Shown: positions 17,389 through 25,277 of the stretch, piece after piece
Numbering within the stretch: position 1 is the stretch's first letter
Layout: each line of letters opens with the position of its first letter
From: Cryomorpha sp963748925
GTDB taxonomy: Bacteria; Bacteroidota; Bacteroidia; Flavobacteriales_D; Cryomorphaceae
Assembly: GCA_963748925.1 (NCBI GenBank)
Contig: CAVVKG010000002.1
Span: 62,001-126,000 of the forward strand
Length of the DNA: 64,000 nucleotides
Reading direction: 5' to 3'
Made by a program: the position numbers and the translations under genes
Notes under the pieces: generated by a model
What the model saw: only the letters and a program-made list of their open reading frames with translations
Database searches by the model: none
What the model was told of the DNA's origin: nothing

Positions 17389-19047
17389 ATGCTGAAACAT
17401 CTGTCAATAAAGCATTATGCACTCATTGAAAATCTGGAAATAGATTTTGACAAAGGCTTGAATATCCTTACCGGGGAAACCGGTAGCGGAAAATCGATTA
17501 TCCTGGGTGCCCTGGGCTTAATTATAGGCGAAAGGGCAGAAACCCGTGTTGTGCAAGACGGAAAGAAAAAATGCGTCGTAGAAGCGGCATTTGATCTAAA
17601 AGGAATGGGTCTGGAAGATCTATTTGCCGATTCTGATCTCGATTATGAAGAAGTATCCCTTATAAGACGTGAAATTCTCAGCACGGGCAAGAGCAGAGCT
17701 TTTGTAAACGATACGCCCGTAACGCTTAATATCCTTAAAGATCTTGGACTGCGCTTACTGGATATTCACTCGCAACACCAAACCATTCAAATAAACGATC
17801 CTAAGTTTCAACTCAGAGTTTTAGACCGCTTTGCCGACTCTCGGAAGGAGTTACTTAACTATAAATCAAAATATCAGGATTTTGTATCAAAAAAGAGGGA
17901 GCTTGATGAGCTTCTAAGTGTTCGGCGTGAGAGCATGAATGAAATTGATTTTATTCGGTTTCAGGTTGAAGAGCTTCGTGCGGCGGCATTGAATGATATC
18001 GATGGTGAAACACTGGAGGAAGAGTACAATACTCTTGCTAATGCCGAAGAAATTACCCAGACACTTAGCGGTGCCATTGAGCTTTTAAATTCCGGAGAAT
18101 CTCCAGTTCTGTCATCGCTCACCTCAGTGCGCGAGCTTGTAAATCGCATTTCAGGCTTTTCTAAAATCTATGCAGAGATAAGCGACCGGTTAAAAAGTAG
18201 CATTATTGAACTTGATGACATAGCAGGCGAACTGGAGAACCACTCAGGCCAGATTGAAGCCGATCCCAGAAGACTTGTTAAACTCGAAGAGATCAGGTCA
18301 ACGATATTTCGCCTTGAGCAAAAACACAATGTGGAAGGGGTTGTAGCACTTGTCCAAAAAAGAGATGAACTGGAGTCTAAATTATCTGGAACAGAAAGTT
18401 TAGATGAACGTATTGAAGAAATTGAAAAAGAGATTGTTAAAATATCAGATGAGTTGTCTTTGGTGGGAGGGGAGTTGTCTGAAAAACGCAAGAAGTCTAT
18501 CACCAAGTTTTCTTCTGAAATAGAAAAAGTACTTTCCGGTTTGAATATGAAATCGGCTAAGTTGATCCTTGATTTGACGACAACAAAAGAACCCGGTGCT
18601 GATGGATTTGACAAACTTACCATGCTTTTTAGCGCCAATGCCGGCCGCAAGCCTGAACCGCTTAAAATGGTTGCTTCCGGTGGGGAGTTATCTCGACTTA
18701 TGCTCGCTATTAAAAAGCTGTCTGCTGTAAAAGATGATGGTAAATCAATCATTTTTGATGAGATAGATACAGGTGTATCTGGCGAAGTAGCCAACTCAAT
18801 GGGTTCCATAATGAAAGAAATGGCGAGCGAAATGCAAATAATTTGCATCACCCATCTTCCCCAAATTGCCTCAAAAGGAGAAGCCCACTACAAAGTCTTT
18901 AAATCGGAAAAAGATGACGTCGTGAAGACTCAAATAGAACGACTTAGCTCTGACGAACGCGTAGTAGAAATCGCCCAGATGCTGAGTGGAGCAAACACTT
19001 CTGAGGCAGCTCTGGCTAATGCGCGAGAACTCTTACTAGCCAATTAA
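17389..19047 (+). CDS. recN: DNA repair protein RecN
   Basis: An SMC-like ATPase that acts in double-strand break repair. Walker A is at 29-36 (GETGSGKS). A long coiled coil spans roughly 155-370, and the C-terminal ATPase half has ASGGELSRLMLAIK (ABC signature) and IIFDEIDTGVSGEVA (Walker B and D-loop). 552 residues is normal. A box AATATTTG at 17377-17384, one base off consensus, ends 4 bases before the ATG, so transcription would begin at or very near the start codon. Confidence 0.96.
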   Translation: MLKHLSIKHYALIENLEIDFDKGLNILTGETGSGKSIILGALGLIIGERAETRVVQDGKKKCVVEAAFDLKGMGLEDLFADSDLDYEEVSLIRREILSTGKSRAFVNDTPVTLNILKDLGLRLLDIHSQHQTIQINDPKFQLRVLDRFADSRKELLNYKSKYQDFVSKKRELDELLSVRRESMNEIDFIRFQVEELRAAALNDIDGETLEEEYNTLANAEEITQTLSGAIELLNSGESPVLSSLTSVRELVNRISGFSKIYAEISDRLKSSIIELDDIAGELENHSGQIEADPRRLVKLEEIRSTIFRLEQKHNVEGVVALVQKRDELESKLSGTESLDERIEEIEKEIVKISDELSLVGGELSEKRKKSITKFSSEIEKVLSGLNMKSAKLILDLTTTKEPGADGFDKLTMLFSANAGRKPEPLKMVASGGELSRLMLAIKKLSAVKDDGKSIIFDEIDTGVSGEVANSMGSIMKEMASEMQIICITHLPQIASKGEAHYKVFKSEKDDVVKTQIERLSSDERVVEIAQMLSGANTSEAALANARELLLAN

Positions 19048-19069
19048 GCGATTCGGAAACCCATTTTTC

Positions 19070-19077
19070 TATATTTG
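19070..19077 (+). promoter_or_regulatory. -7 box (TATATTTG) of fabI
   Basis: A perfect TAnnTTTG match in the gap after recN, 23 bases before the fabI ATG. The -33 element is not clear. Confidence 0.5.
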
Positions 19078-19100
19078 TGCTTTAATTTCAAAAATATACC

Positions 19101-19919
19101 ATGGCTAATAATCTGCTTAAAGGAAAGAAAGGAATCATATTTGGAGCCCTCAATGACATGTCAATCGCTTGGAAAGTTGCTGAGAGAGCACACGAAGAAG
19201 GTGCTGAGTTTGTATTGACCAATGCGCCTATCGCAATGCGAATGGGAGAGATTAACAAGCTTGCTGAGAATTGTGGCAACGCACTTGTAATTCCGGCTGA
19301 CGCAACTGATATGGATGATTTGGCTAACCTGATTGATAAAGCCGTGGAACACCTTGGAGGAAAGCTGGATTTTATTCTTCACTCCATCGGTATGTCACCT
19401 AACGTGAGAAAGGGTAAGCACTACACCGAAACCAATTACGATTTCTACCACAAAACCCTCGATATCTCAGCAATGAGCTTTCACAGAGTGCTAAAAACGG
19501 CTTACGAGAAAGATGCGATGAACGATTGGGGTTCAGTTGTAGCTTTGTCATACATTGCTGCTCAGAGAGTTTTCCCTGATTACAATGACATGGCTGATGC
19601 TAAGGCTCTATTAGAGTCAATTACCAGAAGCTTCGGTTATCACTATGGAATTCGTAATAAGGTACGTATCAACTCTATTTCACAATCACCTACCATGACT
19701 ACTGCAGGTAGCGGTGTAAAGGGCTTTGATGAATTTGTAACCTATGCTGATGAGATGAGCCCTCTTGGTAACGCCGGCTCTTTGGATTGTGCCAATTACG
19801 TAATCACTATGTTTAGTGACCTAACAAAGTACGTAACCATGCAAAACCTTTTCCACGATGGAGGCTACAGCTTTACGGGAGTATCTCAGCAGGTGATAGA
19901 TAAGTTTAAGAAAGACTAG
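19101..19919 (+). CDS. fabI: Enoyl-[acyl-carrier-protein] reductase (NADH)
   Basis: The last reductive step of fatty acid elongation. A short-chain dehydrogenase of 272 residues: the N-terminal nucleotide site (GIIFGALNDMSIAWKVAERA), IGMSPNVRKGKHY, the first active-site Tyr in ALSYIAAQRVFPDYN, the Tyr-x6-Lys pair in DYNDMADAKALLES, and the substrate loop INSISQSPTMTTAGSG. Spacing agrees with FabI-type reductases, the target of triclosan, rather than FabV or FabK. It has its own promoter box and a hairpin downstream. Confidence 0.95.
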   Translation: MANNLLKGKKGIIFGALNDMSIAWKVAERAHEEGAEFVLTNAPIAMRMGEINKLAENCGNALVIPADATDMDDLANLIDKAVEHLGGKLDFILHSIGMSPNVRKGKHYTETNYDFYHKTLDISAMSFHRVLKTAYEKDAMNDWGSVVALSYIAAQRVFPDYNDMADAKALLESITRSFGYHYGIRNKVRINSISQSPTMTTAGSGVKGFDEFVTYADEMSPLGNAGSLDCANYVITMFSDLTKYVTMQNLFHDGGYSFTGVSQQVIDKFKKD

Positions 19920-19935
19920 TCTTACTCAACTTTTG

Positions 19936-19981
19936 TTAACCATAAATTTCATTTTTGGTTAAAGGCGCTTTTAGCGCCTTT
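19936..19981 (+). terminator. Overlapping hairpins after fabI
   Basis: Two inverted repeats share bases. TTAACCA (19936-19942) pairs with TGGTTAA (19956-19962), and AAAGGCGCT (19961-19969) pairs with AGCGCCTTT (19973-19981). The second is GC-rich and followed by a short T stretch, so it is the likely terminator; the first would compete with it. Confidence 0.6.
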
Positions 19982-20111
19982 GATATGGCTTTGCAGTGGT
20001 CATAAATTGATTTTCGATGTCTAATGGCAGTCAGGTCCTTTGCAATGGTGAAGGCGATAGGATTAAACCTAAGAGGAATGTGATCAATTTAAGTAATTGA
20101 ATTATAGACGT

Positions 20112-20759
20112 CTATATTTTAATGCTTGCACCGGTATTTCTTATGATTTCTGAAATCTCGCTTAGCATCATTGCAGTAGCCCCCCAAACAGTTTCACCTT
20201 CCACTTCGTAATACTTGATATCTATTTCGGTTTTTAAAGACTCGATAAATAATCTTTTTTCAAGGATTTTTGATGGTTCCAAAAAAGCCGATATCGGAGC
20301 TTCAATAATTTTTTGGACTTCAATTTCATCCGCAATGAAGTTGGGCAATACATTGCTGTATGCTAGAAATGGTGATACCAGAAATCGACTTGGTGGGATA
20401 TACACTTGGGTTAGATTTCCAATTTTTAGCACTTCCTCCGCTTTAATGCCTACTTCTTCATTTGCCTCACGCAATGCTGTGTGCCATAATGTTTTGTCAA
20501 ATACTTCCTGCTTTCCACCGGGGAAGCTCACCTGTCCGCTATGTGTTCCCTCGTAAACGTTGCGCAGCATTAATACGGTGTGTAGCTCTCCATTTTTTGG
20601 ATAGAGAAGGGCTAGAACAGCGCCTTGTCTCGCATTTGGGTCAACATTAGCAATGTTATCAGGCCGCGGTCGCTTGTAGTTGATCATCCGCTTCTGGGCA
20701 TCCCAACCGGGAAGCGGGCCTTTGAAGGCATTCGAAATTCGAGCAATTATTTCATCCAC
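20112..20759 (-). CDS. NUDIX hydrolase, coenzyme A pyrophosphatase type
   Basis: A 215-residue nudix protein. The motif GQVSFPGGKQEVFDKT-LWHTALREANEEVG combines the CoA pyrophosphatase (NudL) prefix with the nudix box REAxEExG. The conserved GTHSGQVSFPGGK stretch before the box marks the NudL/PCD1 branch, which splits CoA or its oxidised forms into phosphopantetheine and 3',5'-ADP. Cytoplasmic. It is divergent from aat; its -7 box ends 4 bases from the start codon. Confidence 0.87.
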   Translation of the reverse strand: MDEIIARISNAFKGPLPGWDAQKRMINYKRPRPDNIANVDPNARQGAVLALLYPKNGELHTVLMLRNVYEGTHSGQVSFPGGKQEVFDKTLWHTALREANEEVGIKAEEVLKIGNLTQVYIPPSRFLVSPFLAYSNVLPNFIADEIEVQKIIEAPISAFLEPSKILEKRLFIESLKTEIDIKYYEVEGETVWGATAMMLSEISEIIRNTGASIKI

Positions 20760-20763
20760 GGTG

Positions 20764-20771
20764 CAAAGATA
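20764..20771 (-). promoter_or_regulatory. -7 box (TATCTTTG, minus strand) of the nudix gene
   Basis: CAAAGATA on the plus strand is TATCTTTG on the minus strand; it ends 4 bases before the nudix start codon at 20759. The mRNA would be leaderless or have a leader of only a few bases. Confidence 0.6.
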
Positions 20772-20789
20772 CTAACCTTTCTAAACGTT

Positions 20790-20797
20790 TATATTTG
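20790..20797 (+). promoter_or_regulatory. -7 box (TATATTTG) of aat
   Basis: A perfect TAnnTTTG match ending 4 bases before the aat ATG at 20802. It mirrors the box of the divergent nudix gene 18 bases away. Confidence 0.6.
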
Positions 20798-20801
20798 CGG
20801 C

Positions 20802-21485
20802 ATGCCAGTTTATCAATTGAGTTCTGAAGTATTAGCATTTCCACCTGCCACCGTTGCCAATGATGAGGGCTTGCTGGCAATAGGAGGTCAGCTGCGCGAA
20901 GACTGGCTCTTAACGGCTTACTCTCAAGGATTATTTCCCTGGTATAGTGCAGGTGAGCCAATAATGTGGTGGAGTCCAGATCCACGATGCGTTTTGGTTC
21001 CAGCCGAGGTTAAGGTTCAAAAGAGTATGCGACCGATATTAAACAGCGATGAATATAGCTTTAAGTTTGATACAGATTTCAAGCAGGTGATAGAAAACTG
21101 TGCTGAAATACCGAGGTACAACCAGCCCGGAACATGGATCACCAAAGAAATGAAAGAAGCTTACCTGCGATTGCACAAAATTGGAATGGCCCATAGCGCA
21201 GAGGTTTGGAGAGATAAGGAACTTGTTGGGGGACTTTATGGGGTAAGTATCGGGCGTGTGTTTTTTGGTGAAAGCATGTTTAGCAAGGAACGGAATACAT
21301 CAAAATTGGCTCTAATCCGCTTGTGCAGATGGCTGCAGGAAAGAGATTTTGTAATGGTCGATTGCCAGATCGCGTCTGATCACATGTCACGAATGGGAGC
21401 AATTGAAGTATCTCGCCACCACTTTCTTGAGGCGCTTGGAGAAGGGATGGTAAAACCTTCCTTAAAAGGCAAATGGAAGGTTTGA
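20802..21485 (+). CDS. aat: Leucyl/phenylalanyl-tRNA-protein transferase
   Basis: Transfers Leu or Phe from tRNA to the N-terminus of proteins, marking them for ClpAP degradation. It has the family phrases MPVYQLSSEVLAFPP, DEGLLAIGG, AYSQGLFPWYSAGEPIMWWSPDPRCVL, GTWITKEMKEAYLRLH, AEVWRDKELVGGLYGVSIG and FGESMFS. The frame is open upstream to 20625, but that part overlaps the nudix gene and is unlike the family. ATG 20802 gives 227 residues, the usual length, and follows the -7 box directly. Confidence 0.93.
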   Translation: MPVYQLSSEVLAFPPATVANDEGLLAIGGQLREDWLLTAYSQGLFPWYSAGEPIMWWSPDPRCVLVPAEVKVQKSMRPILNSDEYSFKFDTDFKQVIENCAEIPRYNQPGTWITKEMKEAYLRLHKIGMAHSAEVWRDKELVGGLYGVSIGRVFFGESMFSKERNTSKLALIRLCRWLQERDFVMVDCQIASDHMSRMGAIEVSRHHFLEALGEGMVKPSLKGKWKV

Positions 21486-21542
21486 TGCCTTGATTTTTCT
21501 ATAAATTATATTAAACTTGGTCTGTAAACCGATCCTCCTAAA

Positions 21543-22361
21543 ATGCAAAGTCCAAAAAAGCAACCTCTGGAACCGCATCAATGCATCAATTGCCATGCTA
21601 TTTCAGAAACACCACACTGCCCGGTATGTGGTCAGAATATGACCGTTCCTCGTATAACCCTTGCCAGTCTTAGCAATGATCTTCAAGAGCGGGTCTTGGG
21701 ACTGGATGGTCGTTTTAGTCGTACTTTTCTTGATACAGTCGTCAAGCCCGGACAGGTGGCTAAGGAGTTTATAGCCGGTAATCGAAGAAAATATTTATCA
21801 CCTATTGGCTATTTCTTTGTGATACTTACTGTGTATCTCCTAATTATGGGCTTTGAAGATTTAACGCCTTTTGACTTGTCAAACCGAGGTATGGAATTAG
21901 GTGCCGGGAATAGTTCCTCTCCAAGATCTGCGGAATTTCAAAAAGTGGCTATGGAGAAGTTTGGAAGCCTGTTTAATGACTATTTTAGGGTTGTAAGTTT
22001 TTTTACCGTTTTTTTAAGTGGTTTTTTAGTTTGGTTATTTAACCGCAAAAAAGGGTACAACATTACTGAAACCATGGTTTTTGCATTCTATGTAGAGGCA
22101 GTAATTTACATTTTATCCATTATCGGATTGCCTTTTTTAAATTCTGATCAGCAATGGATTATGTTTGTAACTGCCGGTGTATCATTTCTATTTTTTATTT
22201 ATGCTTACATGGACTTTTTACCACATAGGAGCAGAGTGGTAGGAATATTAAAGGGATTGGTAATACGTTTTCTTGTATTTTTCTTAATTGGATTTATTGT
22301 TGCCATTTTAATGGTGGGGTACTTGTTAATGAATAAGGACTTGTTTTTTCCGCAATCTTAA
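21543..22361 (+). CDS. DUF3667 membrane protein with zinc ribbon
   Basis: A 272-residue protein. Two cysteine pairs near the N-terminus (CINC and CPVCGQ) form a zinc-ribbon-like motif. The DUF3667 core follows: TFLDTVVKPGQVAKEFIAGNRRKYLSPIGYFF. Several transmembrane helices come after (about 87-106, 150-165, 178-198, 206-223, 235-260). No function is known for the family. It precedes the kelch gene by 11 bases, so the two may share a transcript. Confidence 0.78.
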   Translation: MQSPKKQPLEPHQCINCHAISETPHCPVCGQNMTVPRITLASLSNDLQERVLGLDGRFSRTFLDTVVKPGQVAKEFIAGNRRKYLSPIGYFFVILTVYLLIMGFEDLTPFDLSNRGMELGAGNSSSPRSAEFQKVAMEKFGSLFNDYFRVVSFFTVFLSGFLVWLFNRKKGYNITETMVFAFYVEAVIYILSIIGLPFLNSDQQWIMFVTAGVSFLFFIYAYMDFLPHRSRVVGILKGLVIRFLVFFLIGFIVAILMVGYLLMNKDLFFPQS

Positions 22362-22372
22362 ATAAACGATTT

Positions 22373-23692
22373 ATGTCCAGCCAAATATTCAAAATGAGAA
22401 TGTTTCTTTTCATGATTTTTCTCTCTTCATGTGGCTTTGCACAGGATGGCTGGCAGTGGACCGAATTAGCTGAAATGCCCGAGCCGGTGAGCAATAATGC
22501 CGTTACGGAAGGATATTGTGGAGATACGCTATGTGTTTACAGTTTCACGGGAATCGGGAGTAATTTGGATCCTGAAGCCATCCATTTAAAAGCTTGGCGT
22601 TACAATTCAATTTTGAATACGTGGCAACAGTTGCCTGATGTAGACGATACTATGGGTAAAATTGCTGCAAGCGCAAGCACGGTTAAAAACAAAATTTACA
22701 TTATTGGCGGGTACCATGTTTTACCTAATTTTAATGAAATCACTTCTGCCAAAGTTCATCGGTTTGATCCTCAAACGAATCAATGGTTGCCCAATGGTAC
22801 TGATGCACCAATTCCAGTTGATGATCAGGTGCAAGTAGTTTGGCGCGATAGCTTGATTTACACAGTTACCGGCTGGAGCACGAGTACCAATATAACCGAT
22901 GTTCAAATTTACAATCCTGCAAATGATTCTTGGGCCGCGGCTACACCGGTTCCTACCAGTAATTCATTTCGCGCTTTTGGTGCTTCGGGAGTGATTGTTG
23001 GTGATACAATATTTTATTACGGAGGTACTCAGATTTCAGGTATTAATTTCGTAGCAAACAACAATATCAGGAGGGGAGTAATTAATCCTGAGGATCCCAC
23101 AGAAATAGAATGGGACTTGCTGCCTGATACGGAGTTTGAAGACGGATACAGAACCGCAGCATTTAGCTATGGAGAAAGCGCAGTTTGGATAGGAGGTGCT
23201 TCAACCGCTTATAACTTCGATGGCTTGGCTTATAGCAATGGCAGTGGTGTGGAGCCCGAATCAGTTATTCGGTTATTTGACACTACCAATCAGAGTGCTA
23301 CAATCGCTCAACCTACTCCTTACGGTGTAATGGATTTAAGAGGTATAGCAGTGGAATCGGGTAATTCATGGATAGTAGCAGGAGGAATGGAAGCCAATCA
23401 GGAGGTGGGTTCTAAAGTTTATCGTGTTGAGGCTCCATTGCTTAGCATATATGAGTTAAAGTCATTTTCAACTACAATCCATCAAGAAGGAAGCCTGATT
23501 GGTTTGAGATTTTCGCAGTATTTATCAGCTCAACTCCATGTTTATGATTCTGTAGGCAAAAGTATTGCAAGTGATCAAATTAATGGCAATGAATTCTCTA
23601 TCAGCCTCATCAATAATGCTACGGGAATCTATTTTATTTCCATCTTAACTGAATCCGGTGAAAACACTGTGCTGAAAGTTTGGAATCCTTAG
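22373..23692 (+). CDS. Secreted kelch-repeat protein with T9SS sorting domain
   Basis: 439 residues. A hydrophobic signal runs to SSCGFAQ; the Met at residue 8 or 10 may be the real start. Kelch-type blades follow, for example KIYIIGGYH, YTVTGWST, IFYYGGTQ and IVAGGMEAN, each with a Gly-Gly turn and a Trp/Tyr-rich strand. The last roughly 80 residues end in a T9SS type A-like domain (AQLHVYDSVGK, GIYFISILTESGENTVLKVW), so it is probably exported through type IX secretion and anchored at the surface. No enzyme motif is seen. Confidence 0.75.
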   Translation: MSSQIFKMRMFLFMIFLSSCGFAQDGWQWTELAEMPEPVSNNAVTEGYCGDTLCVYSFTGIGSNLDPEAIHLKAWRYNSILNTWQQLPDVDDTMGKIAASASTVKNKIYIIGGYHVLPNFNEITSAKVHRFDPQTNQWLPNGTDAPIPVDDQVQVVWRDSLIYTVTGWSTSTNITDVQIYNPANDSWAAATPVPTSNSFRAFGASGVIVGDTIFYYGGTQISGINFVANNNIRRGVINPEDPTEIEWDLLPDTEFEDGYRTAAFSYGESAVWIGGASTAYNFDGLAYSNGSGVEPESVIRLFDTTNQSATIAQPTPYGVMDLRGIAVESGNSWIVAGGMEANQEVGSKVYRVEAPLLSIYELKSFSTTIHQEGSLIGLRFSQYLSAQLHVYDSVGKSIASDQINGNEFSISLINNATGIYFISILTESGENTVLKVWNP

Positions 23693-23713
23693 CTTTGCGC
23701 AAAAATTCACGAA

Positions 23714-24391
23714 ATGTACCCAGTATCTTTTACGGGAATAACCGTTTACGGTGTTTACATACATGAACCCGGCGGGTTTATTACAGACTTGCTTATTGGC
23801 TTGGTTTGCTTGGGATTACTTCTAAAACTTCCTAATTCAAAAGATTTGTTCCAAAGAAACTGGACGCTTTTCATAGCAATGATAGGTATTGGTGGAGTGG
23901 GAGGTGCATTGGTTCATGGCATACCCACTGTTCTGGGCGAGACACTCTTTTATTGGATGTGGGTATTGAAAAATATTTTTATTCCAATTGCCAATTATTA
24001 TGCAGCTTACTTGGTTTTGCTTCAGATGTTTCCTGCAAAGATTAAATTGCTGAACACTATTTTATTGGTGAAACTAGTATCGATCAATCTGATTATGGCT
24101 TATACCTATTCGTTTCTGCCTGTAGTTATTGACATCGCTATTACCTATATTCTCGTTATCTGGCTTTCTTCAAAATTGATAGAGCAACTTCCGGCATATA
24201 AAAACATTCGTGCAGCCTTCATTGTAGCTTTCCTATCGGGTCTTTTATACCTGACTAAATATGATATTGACCCAGTTTGGTTTTCTCATAAGGATATGGC
24301 TCATATTTTTGTGTTGGTAAGTGTTTATCTGATTTATAAAGCCATCCTGATCAAAGAGAAGGATTATCATTTTGGCAAAGTCTCTAAATAA
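23714..24391 (+). CDS. Hypothetical multi-spanning membrane protein
   Basis: 225 residues with about seven hydrophobic helices and short loops, including LLIGLVCLGLLLKL, FIAMIGIGGVGGALVHG and AAFIVAFLSGLLYLTKY. The conserved histidines (VHGIP) and acidic loops recall DUF6962-like proteins, but this is a loose resemblance. It follows the kelch gene by 21 bases. Function unknown. Confidence 0.6.
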   Translation: MYPVSFTGITVYGVYIHEPGGFITDLLIGLVCLGLLLKLPNSKDLFQRNWTLFIAMIGIGGVGGALVHGIPTVLGETLFYWMWVLKNIFIPIANYYAAYLVLLQMFPAKIKLLNTILLVKLVSINLIMAYTYSFLPVVIDIAITYILVIWLSSKLIEQLPAYKNIRAAFIVAFLSGLLYLTKYDIDPVWFSHKDMAHIFVLVSVYLIYKAILIKEKDYHFGKVSK

Positions 24392-24498
24392 AGGCTGTCC
24401 ATAAATGGCTGATTGAAAATGCTGATTGTACTATCTTAGAAATGTAAACATCGGTATGATCTGACCAGCTTGGTTACGGAATTGGGTAGTAAATTATT

Positions 24499-25104
24499 TT
24501 ACGGGCATGTTTGTGGAGACCCGGCGGGATCGATTTCCCTGCCAAACCAAACAGCTGCGAAACCCTGATAAATACCAATCCCCATTGCATTCCAGTCTGT
24601 TTTCTTCCAAATGTTCTCATTAAGGATTATAGCGTTGTGGCTTTGGCTTTCTTTCCACGCCGCAAGTGCAGACTCTGCTGAAACTTCTTGTGTGGGATAC
24701 AGACTATTAAATTCTCCCATGACAATTTCGTATCCATCTCCATCATAATCTGTTAATTCTCTTGGCTTATTCCACATGCATTCACCGTCCTCTCCTGAAT
24801 TATAGCAGCATCCTTTCCACCTTCCCTCCTCAGACCAGGAGTGGGGATTGCAATTGTTCTCATCATCGTATGGCTTATTTATTACCAGGTCACTTACATG
24901 CTCCTTTGCAACATGAGTGAGAGAGCTTGATAAGGGTATAGGAGTAAGCCCATTCTCAATTCGGTAACTGTTTATCATTTCTGCCAAATTGGATTCATTT
25001 TTAGTAAGGCAGATCTGGCTGTCACTATCTAGTAAATGTTCAGGGTCTGTCAAGTTAGAAAAGAAGAGACAATTGCTTAGAATAAACAGAAATAACATTT
25101 TCAT
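24499..25104 (-). CDS. CAP (SCP/PR1) domain secreted protein
   Basis: 201 residues with a signal peptide (MKMLFLFILSNCLFFS). A CAP domain spans about 40-195: NLAEMINSYRIENGLTPIPLSSSLTHVAKEHVSDL, then SAESALAAWKESQSHNAIILN and AMGIGIYQGFAAVWFGRE. CAP domains bind lipids or act as secreted effectors or proteases; no clear catalytic pair is proven here. Two clustered cysteines (GCCYNSGEDGECMWN) suggest disulfides in the mature protein. It is single, on the opposite strand to its neighbours. Confidence 0.75.
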   Translation of the reverse strand: MKMLFLFILSNCLFFSNLTDPEHLLDSDSQICLTKNESNLAEMINSYRIENGLTPIPLSSSLTHVAKEHVSDLVINKPYDDENNCNPHSWSEEGRWKGCCYNSGEDGECMWNKPRELTDYDGDGYEIVMGEFNSLYPTQEVSAESALAAWKESQSHNAIILNENIWKKTDWNAMGIGIYQGFAAVWFGREIDPAGSPQTCP

Positions 25105-25277
25105 ATAACCTAATAACGTGTGATTCGAAGGTTTTCTTGTGTACTTATATTATTTGATTGAACAACTCTTTTTATGACTCTGAAATTTTCAATTTAAAAA
25201 TCACAGAAAGATGGAGTTTCTTAGTTTATCACAATTAAAAAAATGGTATTTTACCCTCATAATCTAGTTGCAGTTAA

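Noticed and set aside
18168..18851. A long open frame on the minus strand opposite recN (227 codons)
   Set aside because: It lies wholly inside recN, is very rich in Ser and Ile as expected for the reverse complement of a helix-rich gene, and has no promoter box or family features.
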